Below are positions 28,919-37,714 of a DNA stretch of 64,000 bases, one piece after another (position 1 is the stretch's first letter; each line of letters begins with the position of its first letter). The translations under genes and the position numbers were made by a program. A model generated the notes under the pieces. The model was not told where the DNA came from. It worked only from the letters and a program-made list of their open reading frames with translations, and searched no databases. The stretch is from Ectothiorhodospiraceae bacterium (GTDB lineage: Bacteria > Pseudomonadota > Gammaproteobacteria > HK1), in contig JACKNM010000008.1 in the NCBI GenBank assembly GCA_024234875.1, positions 124,001 to 188,000 on the forward strand, in the 5' to 3' direction.

Positions 28919-29464
28919 ATGCCAGTGTCCGAAGCCCCACTCGCCGACGGCTCGCCGCCGCTCGCGCCTCTCGCCCTCCTCGCCCGCATCGAGGCGCTGG
29001 GGATCCGCCACCACACCGTCGAGCACGTGCCCGTCTACACCGTGGAGGAGTCCAAGCGATTGCGCGGCGACCTCCCCGGCGGGCACATCAAGAACCTGTT
29101 CCTGCGCAACAAGCGGGGACGGATGTGGCTGGTGACCTGCCACGAGGACCGGCGGATCGATCTGCGTTCCCTCGGCGACGCCATCGGTGGCGGGCGGCTC
29201 TCGTTCGCGAGCCCGGAGCGACTGGCGCGTCATCTGGGTGTGGTGCCGGGGGCGGTGACCCCGCTCGCGGCGGTCAACGACCGCACCGGGGTGGTGGAGG
29301 TGGTGCTCGACGCGCGCCTGATGGCGATGTCACCAGTTCACGTCCACCCGCTCGACAACGCGATGACCACCGCGATGGAGCCGGGGGACCTGGTGCGGTT
29401 CCTGGAGGCGGTCGACCACCCGCCGCGGATCGTGGACCTCGACCTGCACGCCGCGAGCGGCTGA
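28919..29464 (+). CDS. YbaK/ProX-type aminoacyl-tRNA deacylase
   Basis: A 181-residue protein of the YbaK/INS family. It shows HHTVEHVPVYTVEESKRLRGDLPGGHIKNLFLRNKRGRMWLV, with the Lys of HIKNLFL expected to bind the tRNA acceptor, then ERLARHLGVVPGAVTPLAAVND. Length and motifs fit PrdX-type prolyl-tRNA editing domains, which remove mischarged Ala from tRNA-Pro. It stands alone, divergent from the patatin gene. Confidence 0.87.
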   Translation: MPVSEAPLADGSPPLAPLALLARIEALGIRHHTVEHVPVYTVEESKRLRGDLPGGHIKNLFLRNKRGRMWLVTCHEDRRIDLRSLGDAIGGGRLSFASPERLARHLGVVPGAVTPLAAVNDRTGVVEVVLDARLMAMSPVHVHPLDNAMTTAMEPGDLVRFLEAVDHPPRIVDLDLHAASG

Positions 29465-29476
29465 CCGCCTCGACGG

Positions 29477-31606
29477 TCAGCGCGTCGGGTCGAACGAGTC
29501 GATCGGCGCCGGCCGTCCGACCGCGAAACCCTGGGCGAAGTCGACCCCGATCTCGGCCAGGCAGTCGAAGATGCGCTGGCTCTCGACGAACTCCGCGATG
29601 GTGCGCTTGCCCATCACCTTCCCGATCTCGTCGATCGACTTGACCATCGCGCGGTCGATCGGGTCGTCGACGATGTCCTTGACGAACATGCCGTCGATCT
29701 TCAGGAAATCGACCGGCAGGTTCTTGAGGTACGCGAACGAGGACAGCCCGCTGCCGAAGTCGTCGAGCGCGAAGCGGATACCGATTCCGCGCAGCACGGA
29801 CATGAAGCGAATGGCGGCGGCGAGATTCGCCACCGCAGCGGTCTCGGTGACCTCCAGGCAGACCTTGCCCTGCCTGACCGCCGGATGCTCGGCGGTGCGC
29901 GCGCACAGGAATTCGAAGAACGCCTCGTCGCCGAGCGACTGACCGGAGAGGTTGATCGAGCACAGCGCCAGGCTCTGCAACCGGTCCGGCTCGCTGGCCA
30001 GCCAGTCGAGGGCGTTCTCCACCACCCAGCGATCGATCCGGCTCGACAGGTTGTAGCGCTCCGCCGCCGGCAGGAACGCCGCCGGCTCGACCAGCCGTCC
30101 GTGCTCGTCGATCAGTCGCACCAGCAGCTCGAGATGGTGACCGGATTCCGCCCCGGCCCCGCCGACGGCGACGATGGGCTGGTACCACAGCCGGAACCGT
30201 TGCTCCTCGAGGGTCGCGTTGAGGCGTGCCACCCACTGCATCTCGCCGCGCCGACGGGCGAGCTCGACGTCGTCCGGCCGGTAGAGGTGAATGCGGCTAC
30301 GCCCCTGCTCCTTGGCCGCGTAGCACGCCGAGTCCGCCGCCGCGAGGACATCGGACACGCCGCGGCTGCTGGAGTCGATCGCCACCAGCCCGATGCTCAC
30401 CCCGACGCTGAAGACCTTGTCCTCCCACAGGAATCGGAACTGCTCGATGGCCTCGCTGAGGTCGTGGGCCACGCGTTGGGCGTCGCTCTGGGTGCAGTGC
30501 TCGATCAGCACCCCGAACTCGTCGCCGCCGAGCCGCGCCAGGGTGTCGCGCTTGCGCACGCGCTGGATCATCAGCCCCGCGAGCTGGCGCAGCAGCTCGT
30601 CGCCGGCGGCGTGTCCGCAGGTGTCGTTGATGACCTTGAACTGGTCGAGGTCGAGATAGCACAGCGCGCTCTCGCCGCCGTCGTCGCGAACCGTCTCGAT
30701 CACCCGGCGCAGGCGCCGCTCGAACTCGCGTCGATTGACCAACCCGGTGAGGGAGTCGTGGCTCGCCTGGTAAGTGAGCTCCTGCGACAGCTGGCGCGCC
30801 TCGGAGGTGTCCTCGCAGACGGTGAGGATGTTCGGGGTGCCCGACTCCTCGAAGATCACGCGCGCGGTCTCGCGCACCCAGATCGGGCGGCCGTCGCGAC
30901 GGACCTTGCGGATCTCCCAACGATGCGTCGAGCCCGGCTCCTCCAGGCACTGCGCCAGATTCGAGTGCATCGCGGCCACGTCGACCAGCGCATGCAGCTG
31001 CTCGAGCCGGCAGCCGCCGAGCTCCCCCGGCGTATAGCCGAGCTGGGCAGCGCCGAAGCGGTTCACCGACAACAGGGTGCCGTCGGCGGCGAGGGTGAAG
31101 TACATGGACGGGTTCTCGTGGTAGAGCGCCCGGTATCGCCGCTCGCTCGCCTGCAACGCGCGCTCGGCCCGCTCGCGCTCGGCGCGGTCCCGTGCCTCCG
31201 CCAACGCGCGGCGCACCGAGTGCCCGAGCCGTCCCAGACGCCCCTTGACCACGTAGTCGACCGCGCCACCGGTGAGCGCCTGAATCGCCGGCTCCTCGCC
31301 GAGCGTTCCGGACACGATCACGAAGGGCACGTCCGGCGCGGTCTGCCGCGCCATGGCCAGCGCCGAGATGCCGTCGAAGGCGGGCAGCGTGTAGTCGGCG
31401 AGGATCAGCTCGAAGCCCCCGCTCGCGAGCGCCTCGGCGAACGCCGCCCTGGTCTCGACCCGACGCGCCTCGCATCGGATCCCGGCGGCATCGAGCGTGC
31501 GGATGACGAGCTCGGCGTCGAGCACATCGTCCTCGAGCATGAGGACCCGTATCGGCGCCGACGCGGAGTTGCTCGCCTCGACCGTGGGTCGGGGCGCCGC
31601 GTTCAC
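29477..31606 (-). CDS. REC-PAS-GGDEF-EAL response regulator (c-di-GMP turnover)
   Basis: A 709-residue hybrid. Receiver domain (about 18-140, phospho-acceptor in LILADYTLPAFDG), PAS domain (about 155-270), GGDEF (about 285-440, RLGGDEFGVLI with I-site RKRD five residues before) and EAL (about 450-700, LELLVRL, DDFGSGLSSFAYLKNLPVDFLKIDG). EAL key residues look intact, though QTERIFDCLAEIG-type segments vary. The AEGVET position reads IAEFVES, a conservative change. It could both make and break c-di-GMP. A soluble histidine kinase lies 202 bp upstream on the same strand and is its likely partner. Confidence 0.88.
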   Translation of the reverse strand: MNAAPRPTVEASNSASAPIRVLMLEDDVLDAELVIRTLDAAGIRCEARRVETRAAFAEALASGGFELILADYTLPAFDGISALAMARQTAPDVPFVIVSGTLGEEPAIQALTGGAVDYVVKGRLGRLGHSVRRALAEARDRAERERAERALQASERRYRALYHENPSMYFTLAADGTLLSVNRFGAAQLGYTPGELGGCRLEQLHALVDVAAMHSNLAQCLEEPGSTHRWEIRKVRRDGRPIWVRETARVIFEESGTPNILTVCEDTSEARQLSQELTYQASHDSLTGLVNRREFERRLRRVIETVRDDGGESALCYLDLDQFKVINDTCGHAAGDELLRQLAGLMIQRVRKRDTLARLGGDEFGVLIEHCTQSDAQRVAHDLSEAIEQFRFLWEDKVFSVGVSIGLVAIDSSSRGVSDVLAAADSACYAAKEQGRSRIHLYRPDDVELARRRGEMQWVARLNATLEEQRFRLWYQPIVAVGGAGAESGHHLELLVRLIDEHGRLVEPAAFLPAAERYNLSSRIDRWVVENALDWLASEPDRLQSLALCSINLSGQSLGDEAFFEFLCARTAEHPAVRQGKVCLEVTETAAVANLAAAIRFMSVLRGIGIRFALDDFGSGLSSFAYLKNLPVDFLKIDGMFVKDIVDDPIDRAMVKSIDEIGKVMGKRTIAEFVESQRIFDCLAEIGVDFAQGFAVGRPAPIDSFDPTR

Positions 31607-31737
31607 CCGTCACCTCCGCTTGTGCGGCCGCTGGCGGGCGTGTCGAGTGAGCGCTCGGTTCCTGCAGAGCCTTTCATCGAGCTACACGTGGCCGTCGGAT
31701 CCGGACCGACCGCGAAATGCCATGACGCTGTCGCACG

Positions 31738-31767
31738 GGGCGAGGACACGGGGGGCGAGGACACGGG
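31738..31767. repeat. Two tandem 15-bp copies upstream of the REC-GGDEF-EAL gene
   Basis: The unit GGGCGAGGACACGGG occurs twice head to tail in the 202-bp spacer between the kinase and its probable response regulator. It could be a protein-binding site or simple slippage. Confidence 0.4.
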
Positions 31768-31808
31768 CGATTCGCTTCCCGAGCGCGCGGCCACCGGTCG
31801 TGGGGCAG

Positions 31809-33104
31809 TCAGCACTGGAGCTCCGAGGTCGGCAGTTGGGCATGTGGCGGGGGCGCCGCCGGCAGCGCGACGTATACCGTCGCCCCCCGCTCCGGTGCGC
31901 CGTCGGCCCAGACGCGCCCGCCGTGGCGCGCGACGATGCGCTGCACGATCGCGAGCCCGATTCCGGTGCCCTCGAAGTCGTCCTGACCGTGCAGGCGCTG
32001 GAACACGCCGAACAGCTTCTCGGCGTAGTCCGGCTCGAATCCGACCCCATCGTCGCGCACGAATAGTACATGCTCCCCGGCCCCTTCGCCGGCGTGTCCG
32101 GCCCCGACATGGACCGTGGCGTGGGGGCACCGGCGCGTGAACTTGACCGCATTGCCGAGGAGGTTCGCGAACACCTGGCGCAGCAGCGTCGGGTCGCCGT
32201 ACACCGGAGGAAGCCCGTCGACGCGCAACCGCACGTCGCGTCCCTCCCGCTCCGGCGCCAGCTCCTCCCACACCGCGTTGACCAGGGGCTCGACCTGGAC
32301 CATCCGCCCGCGGAGCGAGGTCCGCCCCACGCGCGACAGCGACAGCAGCCCGTCGACCAGGTGGTCCATGCGCTCGGCCGAGGCACCGATCACCGCCAGC
32401 CACCGCGCTGCCTCGGCGTCCACGCCGTCGCCGAGGTGCTCGGTCAGCAATCGTGCGAATCCACCGATGTGGCGCAGCGGCGCGCGCAGGTCGTGGGCGA
32501 CCGAGTAGGCGAATGCCTCGAGCTCGCGGTTGGCATCGGCGAGCTCCGCCGTCCGCGCCGCGACCTGCGCCTCCAGCCGCTCGTTGAACTCGCGCAAGGC
32601 CACCTCCGTACGCCGGCGGTCGGTGATGTCGCGCACCACCAGGAGGCAGTCGCCGTCATCGGTCCAGCTCTCGGCCACCAGCCCCCAGCTCCCGGCCGCG
32701 CGCTGCACCTCGAACGGCTCCTCGGACCGCGCCCGGTGACGCCCCAGCCGGTCGAGGATCACCGACTCGGGGCTCTTCACCGCGGGCCACAGCAGCCCGC
32801 TGGCCACCGTCATCCGCAGCAGCGTCTCGAAGCGCACTCCGGCCATCAGGAACGGCGTCGCATACGGTGCGTGCAGGCGACGGTAGGCATGATTGCAGCA
32901 CACGATGCGGTCGTCGGCATCGAGGAGCAGGCAACCGTCGTCCATCGTCTCGATCGCCGCGAGGAGCCGCGCCTCCGCGCTCCGCAGCCGAGCGGCAGGG
33001 TCGCGGTCGCGCGCATCGCCCCGGGTCGGCAGGTGCGGCGAGGCGACCGGCGGAACCGGCTCCGAGGGCGGTCGCGCTGCGCTCGTCGGTCCCGAATCGC
33101 GCAC
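31809..33104 (-). CDS. Soluble PAS histidine kinase
   Basis: A 431-residue kinase without membrane helices. A PAS domain (about 50-165, DDGCLLLDADDRIVCCNHAYRRLHAP) is followed by a coiled linker (RTAELADANRELE). The HisKA domain has FAYSVAHDLRAPLRHIGGF (H-box) and the HATPase has NLLGNAVKFT, DDGVGF and GTGIGLAIV. The phytochrome-like H-box is common in kinases acting on c-di-GMP regulators. Start: GTG 33104 has GGAGGT five bases upstream; the frame to 33305 overlaps the preceding gene. Likely partner: the 709-residue REC protein downstream. Signal unknown. Confidence 0.85.
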   Translation of the reverse strand: MRDSGPTSAARPPSEPVPPVASPHLPTRGDARDRDPAARLRSAEARLLAAIETMDDGCLLLDADDRIVCCNHAYRRLHAPYATPFLMAGVRFETLLRMTVASGLLWPAVKSPESVILDRLGRHRARSEEPFEVQRAAGSWGLVAESWTDDGDCLLVVRDITDRRRTEVALREFNERLEAQVAARTAELADANRELEAFAYSVAHDLRAPLRHIGGFARLLTEHLGDGVDAEAARWLAVIGASAERMDHLVDGLLSLSRVGRTSLRGRMVQVEPLVNAVWEELAPEREGRDVRLRVDGLPPVYGDPTLLRQVFANLLGNAVKFTRRCPHATVHVGAGHAGEGAGEHVLFVRDDGVGFEPDYAEKLFGVFQRLHGQDDFEGTGIGLAIVQRIVARHGGRVWADGAPERGATVYVALPAAPPPHAQLPTSELQC

Positions 33105-33234
33105 TGTCGACCTCCGTTCCCGCGCGGCTCGTCGGCTCACCGGTCGGGGCAGGATTCTAGCAAGGCCGGACCGGCGCGGTCGCCGTTCACACACGCTCCG
33201 CTGCGGGGGGCGCCCCCTGACGCCAACTCGGCGC

Positions 33235-33876
33235 TCAGAGGGGGCGCACACCGAGTCCGCCGAGGAGGTGCGGGTAGAAGGCGACCATCCAGGCGACCAG
33301 CGCACCGGTCACGAAGGCCTCCGGAAACACCAGCAGAGCGCCGCCGACCAGGACCGGGCCGACGGGGGCCAGACCGCCGAGCGCCGCCACCGCGACCTGG
33401 GTCAGGCACGCAGCGGCCGCGGCGAGCCCCCCGCCCGCGAAGCCAGACAACAGGATCCAGGCGAACGGCTGCCGTGGGAGGCTGCGGATGGTCAGCCGGC
33501 GCACGCCTTCGCTGACCACCACGGGGACGATCACCCCGACCATCAGGTCGAGCCCCAAGGCCGGCCAGTCGCCGCCGCGGAACAGGCGGTCGGCGACTGC
33601 CACCACCACCAGCCCGACCACCGCCGATCGCCACCCCACGACCAGGGTCAGCAGGGTCGCGCCGAGCAGGTGGACCGCCGGCAGCCCTGCGACCTCGGCG
33701 CGGATCTGCCACAGCACCAGTACCAGCACGCATGCGCCCGGCCACAGGTGAGTGACGCCCGGGCGCCGCAGGCTACCCCAGTCCGCACCGCGCGCGGCGA
33801 GCACCACCAGCGGCCAGCTCGCCAGATGCCCCGCCCAGGCGAGGGCCGTCGGCGCGGCGTCCGCCGGCAGGTGCAT
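33235..33876 (-). CDS. CbiM-like (COG3235-type) membrane protein
   Basis: A 213-residue integral membrane protein with about six helices. It resembles the CbiM/energy-coupling-factor permease group: start MHLPAD, the VHLLGATLLTLVVGWRSAV segment and FPEAFVTGALVAW near the C-terminus. True CbiM proteins take up cobalt with CbiN/O/Q, none of which is present. ATG 33876 overlaps the stop of the MrfB-like gene (TGATG), so it is translated with the repair genes. Whether this reflects function or chance is open. Confidence 0.65.
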   Translation of the reverse strand: MHLPADAAPTALAWAGHLASWPLVVLAARGADWGSLRRPGVTHLWPGACVLVLVLWQIRAEVAGLPAVHLLGATLLTLVVGWRSAVVGLVVVAVADRLFRGGDWPALGLDLMVGVIVPVVVSEGVRRLTIRSLPRQPFAWILLSGFAGGGLAAAAACLTQVAVAALGGLAPVGPVLVGGALLVFPEAFVTGALVAWMVAFYPHLLGGLGVRPL

Positions 33877-35126
33877 CAGGTCTCGTCGGCGTCGCGCGCC
33901 CGCCGGCGTAGCAGGCGCGCGACGCGCGCGTGATGGCGCGCGTCGCGCGGCAGCGCCGCGGCCAACCGCTCGGCCAACCCGAGTGCGACCGACGGCTCGC
34001 GGGCCACGTGCTCGTGATACTTGGCCAGGCGCTCCAGCGCCTCGGCGCTACCGCGCTCGGCGAGCGCCTGCCACAGCGGCACCGCGACCGCCCAGTCGCG
34101 CCGACGGCGCGCCAGTCGGCCGAGCTCGTGCAGCGCCCGGTCGTCGAGATCCGCGCGTCGATCGAGGAGATAGCGATACAGCGCGTCCTCGTCGCGCGGC
34201 ATCGCGCCGGTGCCACCGGCCAGCGCGCAAGCGCCGTGGCGAACCGGATCGCGGAGGCAGGCCTCGACCGGGGCGAGCAGCGCGGCGAGGCTCAGCACGT
34301 CGAGCCGGTTGTGGCTCACCACGCGCCGCAGGCGCGTGGCGTCGCCGTGCCGCAGCCAGGCGAGCCAGGCCTCGGGCACCTCGTATCCGGGCATGTCGCC
34401 GACCCGCTCCAGCCCGAGCAGCGCGCGCTCGGCGGTCTGCAGACGGCAATCGGGCCAACGTCGCGACCAGGCGCGGCGAACCGGATGGACCAGATCGACG
34501 TGCGTCAGACCGGCCAGGGGATCACTCAGGCCGGCGAGCCGAAAGCGCGTCGCGAGGAGCGGCGCGTCGAAGCTCTTGCCGTTGTAGGTCACCACCGCCG
34601 AGGCGGCGCCGGTCAGCGCGGCCACCTCCTCGAGCAACCGCCGCTCGCCGGCGAAGGCCCCGATGAGGAGCTGGTGCACCACCAGGGTGTCGCCCTCGAA
34701 GCGGGCGAGTCCGACCAGAAAGGCCACCGTGCCGGTGCCGCCGGCGAGCCCGGTGGTCTCGGTGTCGACGAACACCGCGCCGCCCGAGGACGTCGCACCG
34801 GGGGCGAGGGAATCCAGCGCCTCGCGGCACGCCTCGGGCCGCAGCCGGGCGCGCCCGTGTCGCCCTCCGGCCTCGAGCCGCGACTCGACGAGCACCAGCC
34901 CGTCGTCGACCACCTGCCCCCCCACCGCCGCGGCGAGGGCTGCGGTGTCACCACCGTGCCGCGTCGCGGACGCGGCGCCCACCCGCGACTCCCCGATCCG
35001 CGCCCGGAGCCGCGACAGGCCGCTCTCCGCCACCGGGGCGGTCGTCGCGGCTGCGACCGGGGGCGCCGCCGTCACCGCGCCGCTCGCCCGACGCAGGGCA
35101 TCGAGCCGTCCCTTGAGCGCGCTCAC
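33876..35126 (-). CDS. mrfB: MrfB/YprB-like 3'-5' exonuclease (RNase H fold)
   Basis: A 416-residue protein. A Pro/Ala-rich N-terminus precedes a DnaQ-like exonuclease domain (about 120-290): FVDTETTGLAGGTGTVAFLVG (first acidic pair), VVTYNGKSFDAPLLATRF, then HNRLDVLSL. The C-terminal ~120 residues are TPR-like (ALHELGRLARRRRDWAVAVPLWQALAERG). Start: GTG 35126 overlaps the helicase stop by four bases; the long upstream frame is a shadow. The MrfA/MrfB pair repairs mitomycin adducts in Bacillus subtilis, and this order and coupling match. Confidence 0.87.
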   Translation of the reverse strand: MSALKGRLDALRRASGAVTAAPPVAAATTAPVAESGLSRLRARIGESRVGAASATRHGGDTAALAAAVGGQVVDDGLVLVESRLEAGGRHGRARLRPEACREALDSLAPGATSSGGAVFVDTETTGLAGGTGTVAFLVGLARFEGDTLVVHQLLIGAFAGERRLLEEVAALTGAASAVVTYNGKSFDAPLLATRFRLAGLSDPLAGLTHVDLVHPVRRAWSRRWPDCRLQTAERALLGLERVGDMPGYEVPEAWLAWLRHGDATRLRRVVSHNRLDVLSLAALLAPVEACLRDPVRHGACALAGGTGAMPRDEDALYRYLLDRRADLDDRALHELGRLARRRRDWAVAVPLWQALAERGSAEALERLAKYHEHVAREPSVALGLAERLAAALPRDARHHARVARLLRRRARDADET

Positions 35127-37606
35127 TCGTCGATCACTCCGCGGTCGGCCACCGTCGCGGCGCCTGCGCGTGCGGCCTCGCCGGCCTCCCGGGCGGCCGC
35201 GGCATCCAGGTGCTCGAGCACCACCACGGCCGCCTGCTTCGGTGTGCGCCGCGCCGTCTCCTCCGAGGCCAGGATCGGTCCGATGCAGGCCGGGCAACCG
35301 CTCGCGCACCCGCACGCACGCACCATCTCCAGACTCGCCGCCACCACCCGATGTCGCAGCCGGTAGAGCGGCGCGGCGAGGCCGATGCCGCCCGGGTAGT
35401 TGTCGTACAGGTAGACCGTGGGTCGGAACACCGCCGAGGCGACGGCCGGGTCGATGGTCTCGCCCGCGGCGCCGCGCACCGTGGCGCGGCCGTTCTCGGT
35501 GAACCACGCGGCGTCGCTGTCGCCGACCGAGCGCCCGAGATCGCGCGGCTCGGACATCGTGAGCAGGGTCGCCACGGTGTGCATCGCGTGCGCCGCGCCG
35601 AGAAAGCCGTCGAGCGCCTCGGCCCGCGAGGGAAACGCGGTCTCGATCACCTCCGGGTCGAGTCGCCACCACACCGCGGTGGTGTGCATCTCCTGATCGG
35701 GGAGGTTCACGTTGCCGTAACCGACGTTCTCGTGGGTGTAGTAGCGGATCTTCTTGTAGCCGGCGACGCGACGCACCAGGTGCACCTCGCCGTGGGCGGT
35801 GCCGGCGCCGGCACGGTGCTCGGCCGCGAACTGGTCGAGCACCTTGAGCCGGGTGTAGTCGATGGCGTCGGTGTAGTAATCGGCCGCGGTCTCGCGCACG
35901 TAGGCCTTGCGCCCTTCCCAATCGAGGTGCTCCACCTGGTAGGGCCGCGCCTGGATGAGATAGATGGCACCCTCGTAGAGCGTCATCGCGGCGCCGGAGT
36001 AGTCGACCTCGGCGATGACGCGCTTGCCGCCGTCGGTGGCGTCGACCACCACGAAGTTGCCTTCGGCCACCGAGCGCAGCGAGACCGCGTTGGCGGGGTA
36101 GCTGTCGGCGGTCCAGTGCCACTGCCCGGCCTCGTGGTGCAGCAGCCCCTCCTCGGTGAGGTAGGTCAGCAGCTCGTGGACCGCGGCTCGACCGAGGCGC
36201 TCGCCGTCACGGAACGGCAGCTCGAACGCGGCGCAGCGCACGTGATCGAGCAGGATCAGGAGCTGGTCGGGGTCGATGCGGGCGTGCTCGGGGCTCGCGC
36301 CGAGGAAGAAGTCGGGGTTGCGCACGATGAACTGGTCGAGCGGCTGGCTGCTCGCGACCAGCACCCCGAGGGCCGGGCGGTTGCGTCGCCCGGCGCGCCC
36401 CAGGCGCTGCCAGGTGCCGGCGACGGTGCCGGGGAAGCCGTTGAGCACGCAGACGTCGAGCGCACCGATGTCGACCCCGAGCTCGAGCGCCGAGGTCGCC
36501 ACCACGCAGTCGACCCCGCCGGCACGCAGCCGCTGCTCGGTGTCCCGGCGCTCGGTCGGCAGGTAACCACCGCGATAGGCCCGCACCCGCGGCGGGCGGC
36601 GCGGATCGCTGTCGAAGGCATCCTTCAGGTACTTGGTGATGACCTCGACCATGATCCGGGTCTGGGCGAAGACGATGGTCTTGAGCCCGGACTTCACCGC
36701 GAGGCGCGCGATGCGAGTCGACTGTGAGCGCGCCGAGGCGCGGATGCCGAGCTCGCGGTTGACCACCGGCGGGTTCCACAGCAACAGGGTGCGCCCGCCC
36801 GACGGCGCTCCGCTGCGGTCCACCACCCGCACCTCGGACTCGAGCAATCGCTCGGCCAGCTCGCCGGGGTTGGCGATGGTCGCCGAGCAGGTGACGAAGA
36901 CCGGGTCGACGCCGTAGAAGCGGCAGACCCGCCGCAGCCGCCGCAGCACGTTGGCCACGTGCGAGCCGAACACGCCGCGGTAGGTGTGCAGCTCGTCGAT
37001 GACCACGTAGCGCAGGCTCTCGAAGAACTGCGCCCACTTGGTGTGGTGCGGCAGGATGCCCTGGTGGAGCATGTCCGGGTTGCTGACCACGATGTCGCCG
37101 CGGGTGCGCACCGCCTTGCGCGCGTCGCCCGGGGTGTCGCCGTCGAAGGTGAACGCGCGCACGCCCAGGTTCCCGGCCTGGTCGAGCTCGATCAGCTCCG
37201 CCACCTGGTCCTGGGACAGCGCCTTGGTCGGGAACAGGTAGAGCGCCTTGGCGCGCGACTCGACCACCGCCTGCAGCACCGGCAGGTTGTAGCACAGCGA
37301 CTTGCCCGACGCGGTGGGGGTGGCGATCACGGTGTGGCGGCCGGCGCGCACGTGGTCCCACGCCTCGCGCTGGTGGCTCCACAGACGCTCGACGCCGCGC
37401 GCGGCGAGCGCGGCTGCGAGCCGGGGGTCGAGATCCGGCGGCAGGGCGGCGGTTTCGGGCGGCCGGGCCGGGACCGTCAGCTCGCCGGTGATGCGCGCAC
37501 CGTGGCGGCGGCGCAACCGGGCGACCAGTCGGTCCACCGCCGACGCTGGCGGCGCGCCCGCCCGCTCGTCGTGCGCGTCGAGGATCACCGGCTCCGCACT
37601 CGACAT
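35123..37606 (-). CDS. mrfA: MrfA/YprA-like DEAD-box helicase with DUF1998 cysteine cluster
   Basis: An 827-residue SF2 helicase. Walker A is ATPTASGKSLCYNLPVL, motif II is VIDELHTYRGVFGSH, and motif VI lies in QRLGRAGRRNRPALG. The C-terminal DUF1998 region carries the four-cysteine cluster CGCASGCPACIGP near residue 780. Length is near that of MrfA (~750) with a longer N-terminus. An SOS-type box (37612-37626) lies five bases before its ATG, and lexA is divergent, so damage induction is likely. In Bacillus MrfA and MrfB act in an excision pathway independent of UvrABC. Confidence 0.9.
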   Translation of the reverse strand: MSSAEPVILDAHDERAGAPPASAVDRLVARLRRRHGARITGELTVPARPPETAALPPDLDPRLAAALAARGVERLWSHQREAWDHVRAGRHTVIATPTASGKSLCYNLPVLQAVVESRAKALYLFPTKALSQDQVAELIELDQAGNLGVRAFTFDGDTPGDARKAVRTRGDIVVSNPDMLHQGILPHHTKWAQFFESLRYVVIDELHTYRGVFGSHVANVLRRLRRVCRFYGVDPVFVTCSATIANPGELAERLLESEVRVVDRSGAPSGGRTLLLWNPPVVNRELGIRASARSQSTRIARLAVKSGLKTIVFAQTRIMVEVITKYLKDAFDSDPRRPPRVRAYRGGYLPTERRDTEQRLRAGGVDCVVATSALELGVDIGALDVCVLNGFPGTVAGTWQRLGRAGRRNRPALGVLVASSQPLDQFIVRNPDFFLGASPEHARIDPDQLLILLDHVRCAAFELPFRDGERLGRAAVHELLTYLTEEGLLHHEAGQWHWTADSYPANAVSLRSVAEGNFVVVDATDGGKRVIAEVDYSGAAMTLYEGAIYLIQARPYQVEHLDWEGRKAYVRETAADYYTDAIDYTRLKVLDQFAAEHRAGAGTAHGEVHLVRRVAGYKKIRYYTHENVGYGNVNLPDQEMHTTAVWWRLDPEVIETAFPSRAEALDGFLGAAHAMHTVATLLTMSEPRDLGRSVGDSDAAWFTENGRATVRGAAGETIDPAVASAVFRPTVYLYDNYPGGIGLAAPLYRLRHRVVAASLEMVRACGCASGCPACIGPILASEETARRTPKQAAVVVLEHLDAAAAREAGEAARAGAATVADRGVIDE

Positions 37607-37611
37607 TGCGC

Positions 37612-37626
37612 GTTCTCCGTCCGTTC
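37612..37626 (-). promoter_or_regulatory. Candidate LexA box, GTTC-N7-GTTC
   Basis: On the plus strand, GTTC (37612-37615) and GTTC (37623-37626) are separated by seven bases, the direct-repeat SOS box known from Alphaproteobacteria. It lies between mrfA and lexA, immediately before the mrfA start. Confidence 0.65.
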
Positions 37627-37714
37627 TCTAAGCTCGCCCAGTCTAGCCGGGTAGAAGACGCCGATCCACGTACCTCGCGGCTGCCGCCCCGGACGCCGCG
37701 AGCACCGAGACCCG

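Noticed and set aside
37612..37640. An E. coli-type (CTGT-N8-ACAG) or Bacillus-type (CGAAC-N4-GTTCG) LexA box
   Set aside because: Neither pattern occurs in the mrfA-lexA spacer; only the GTTC-N7-GTTC direct repeat is present.
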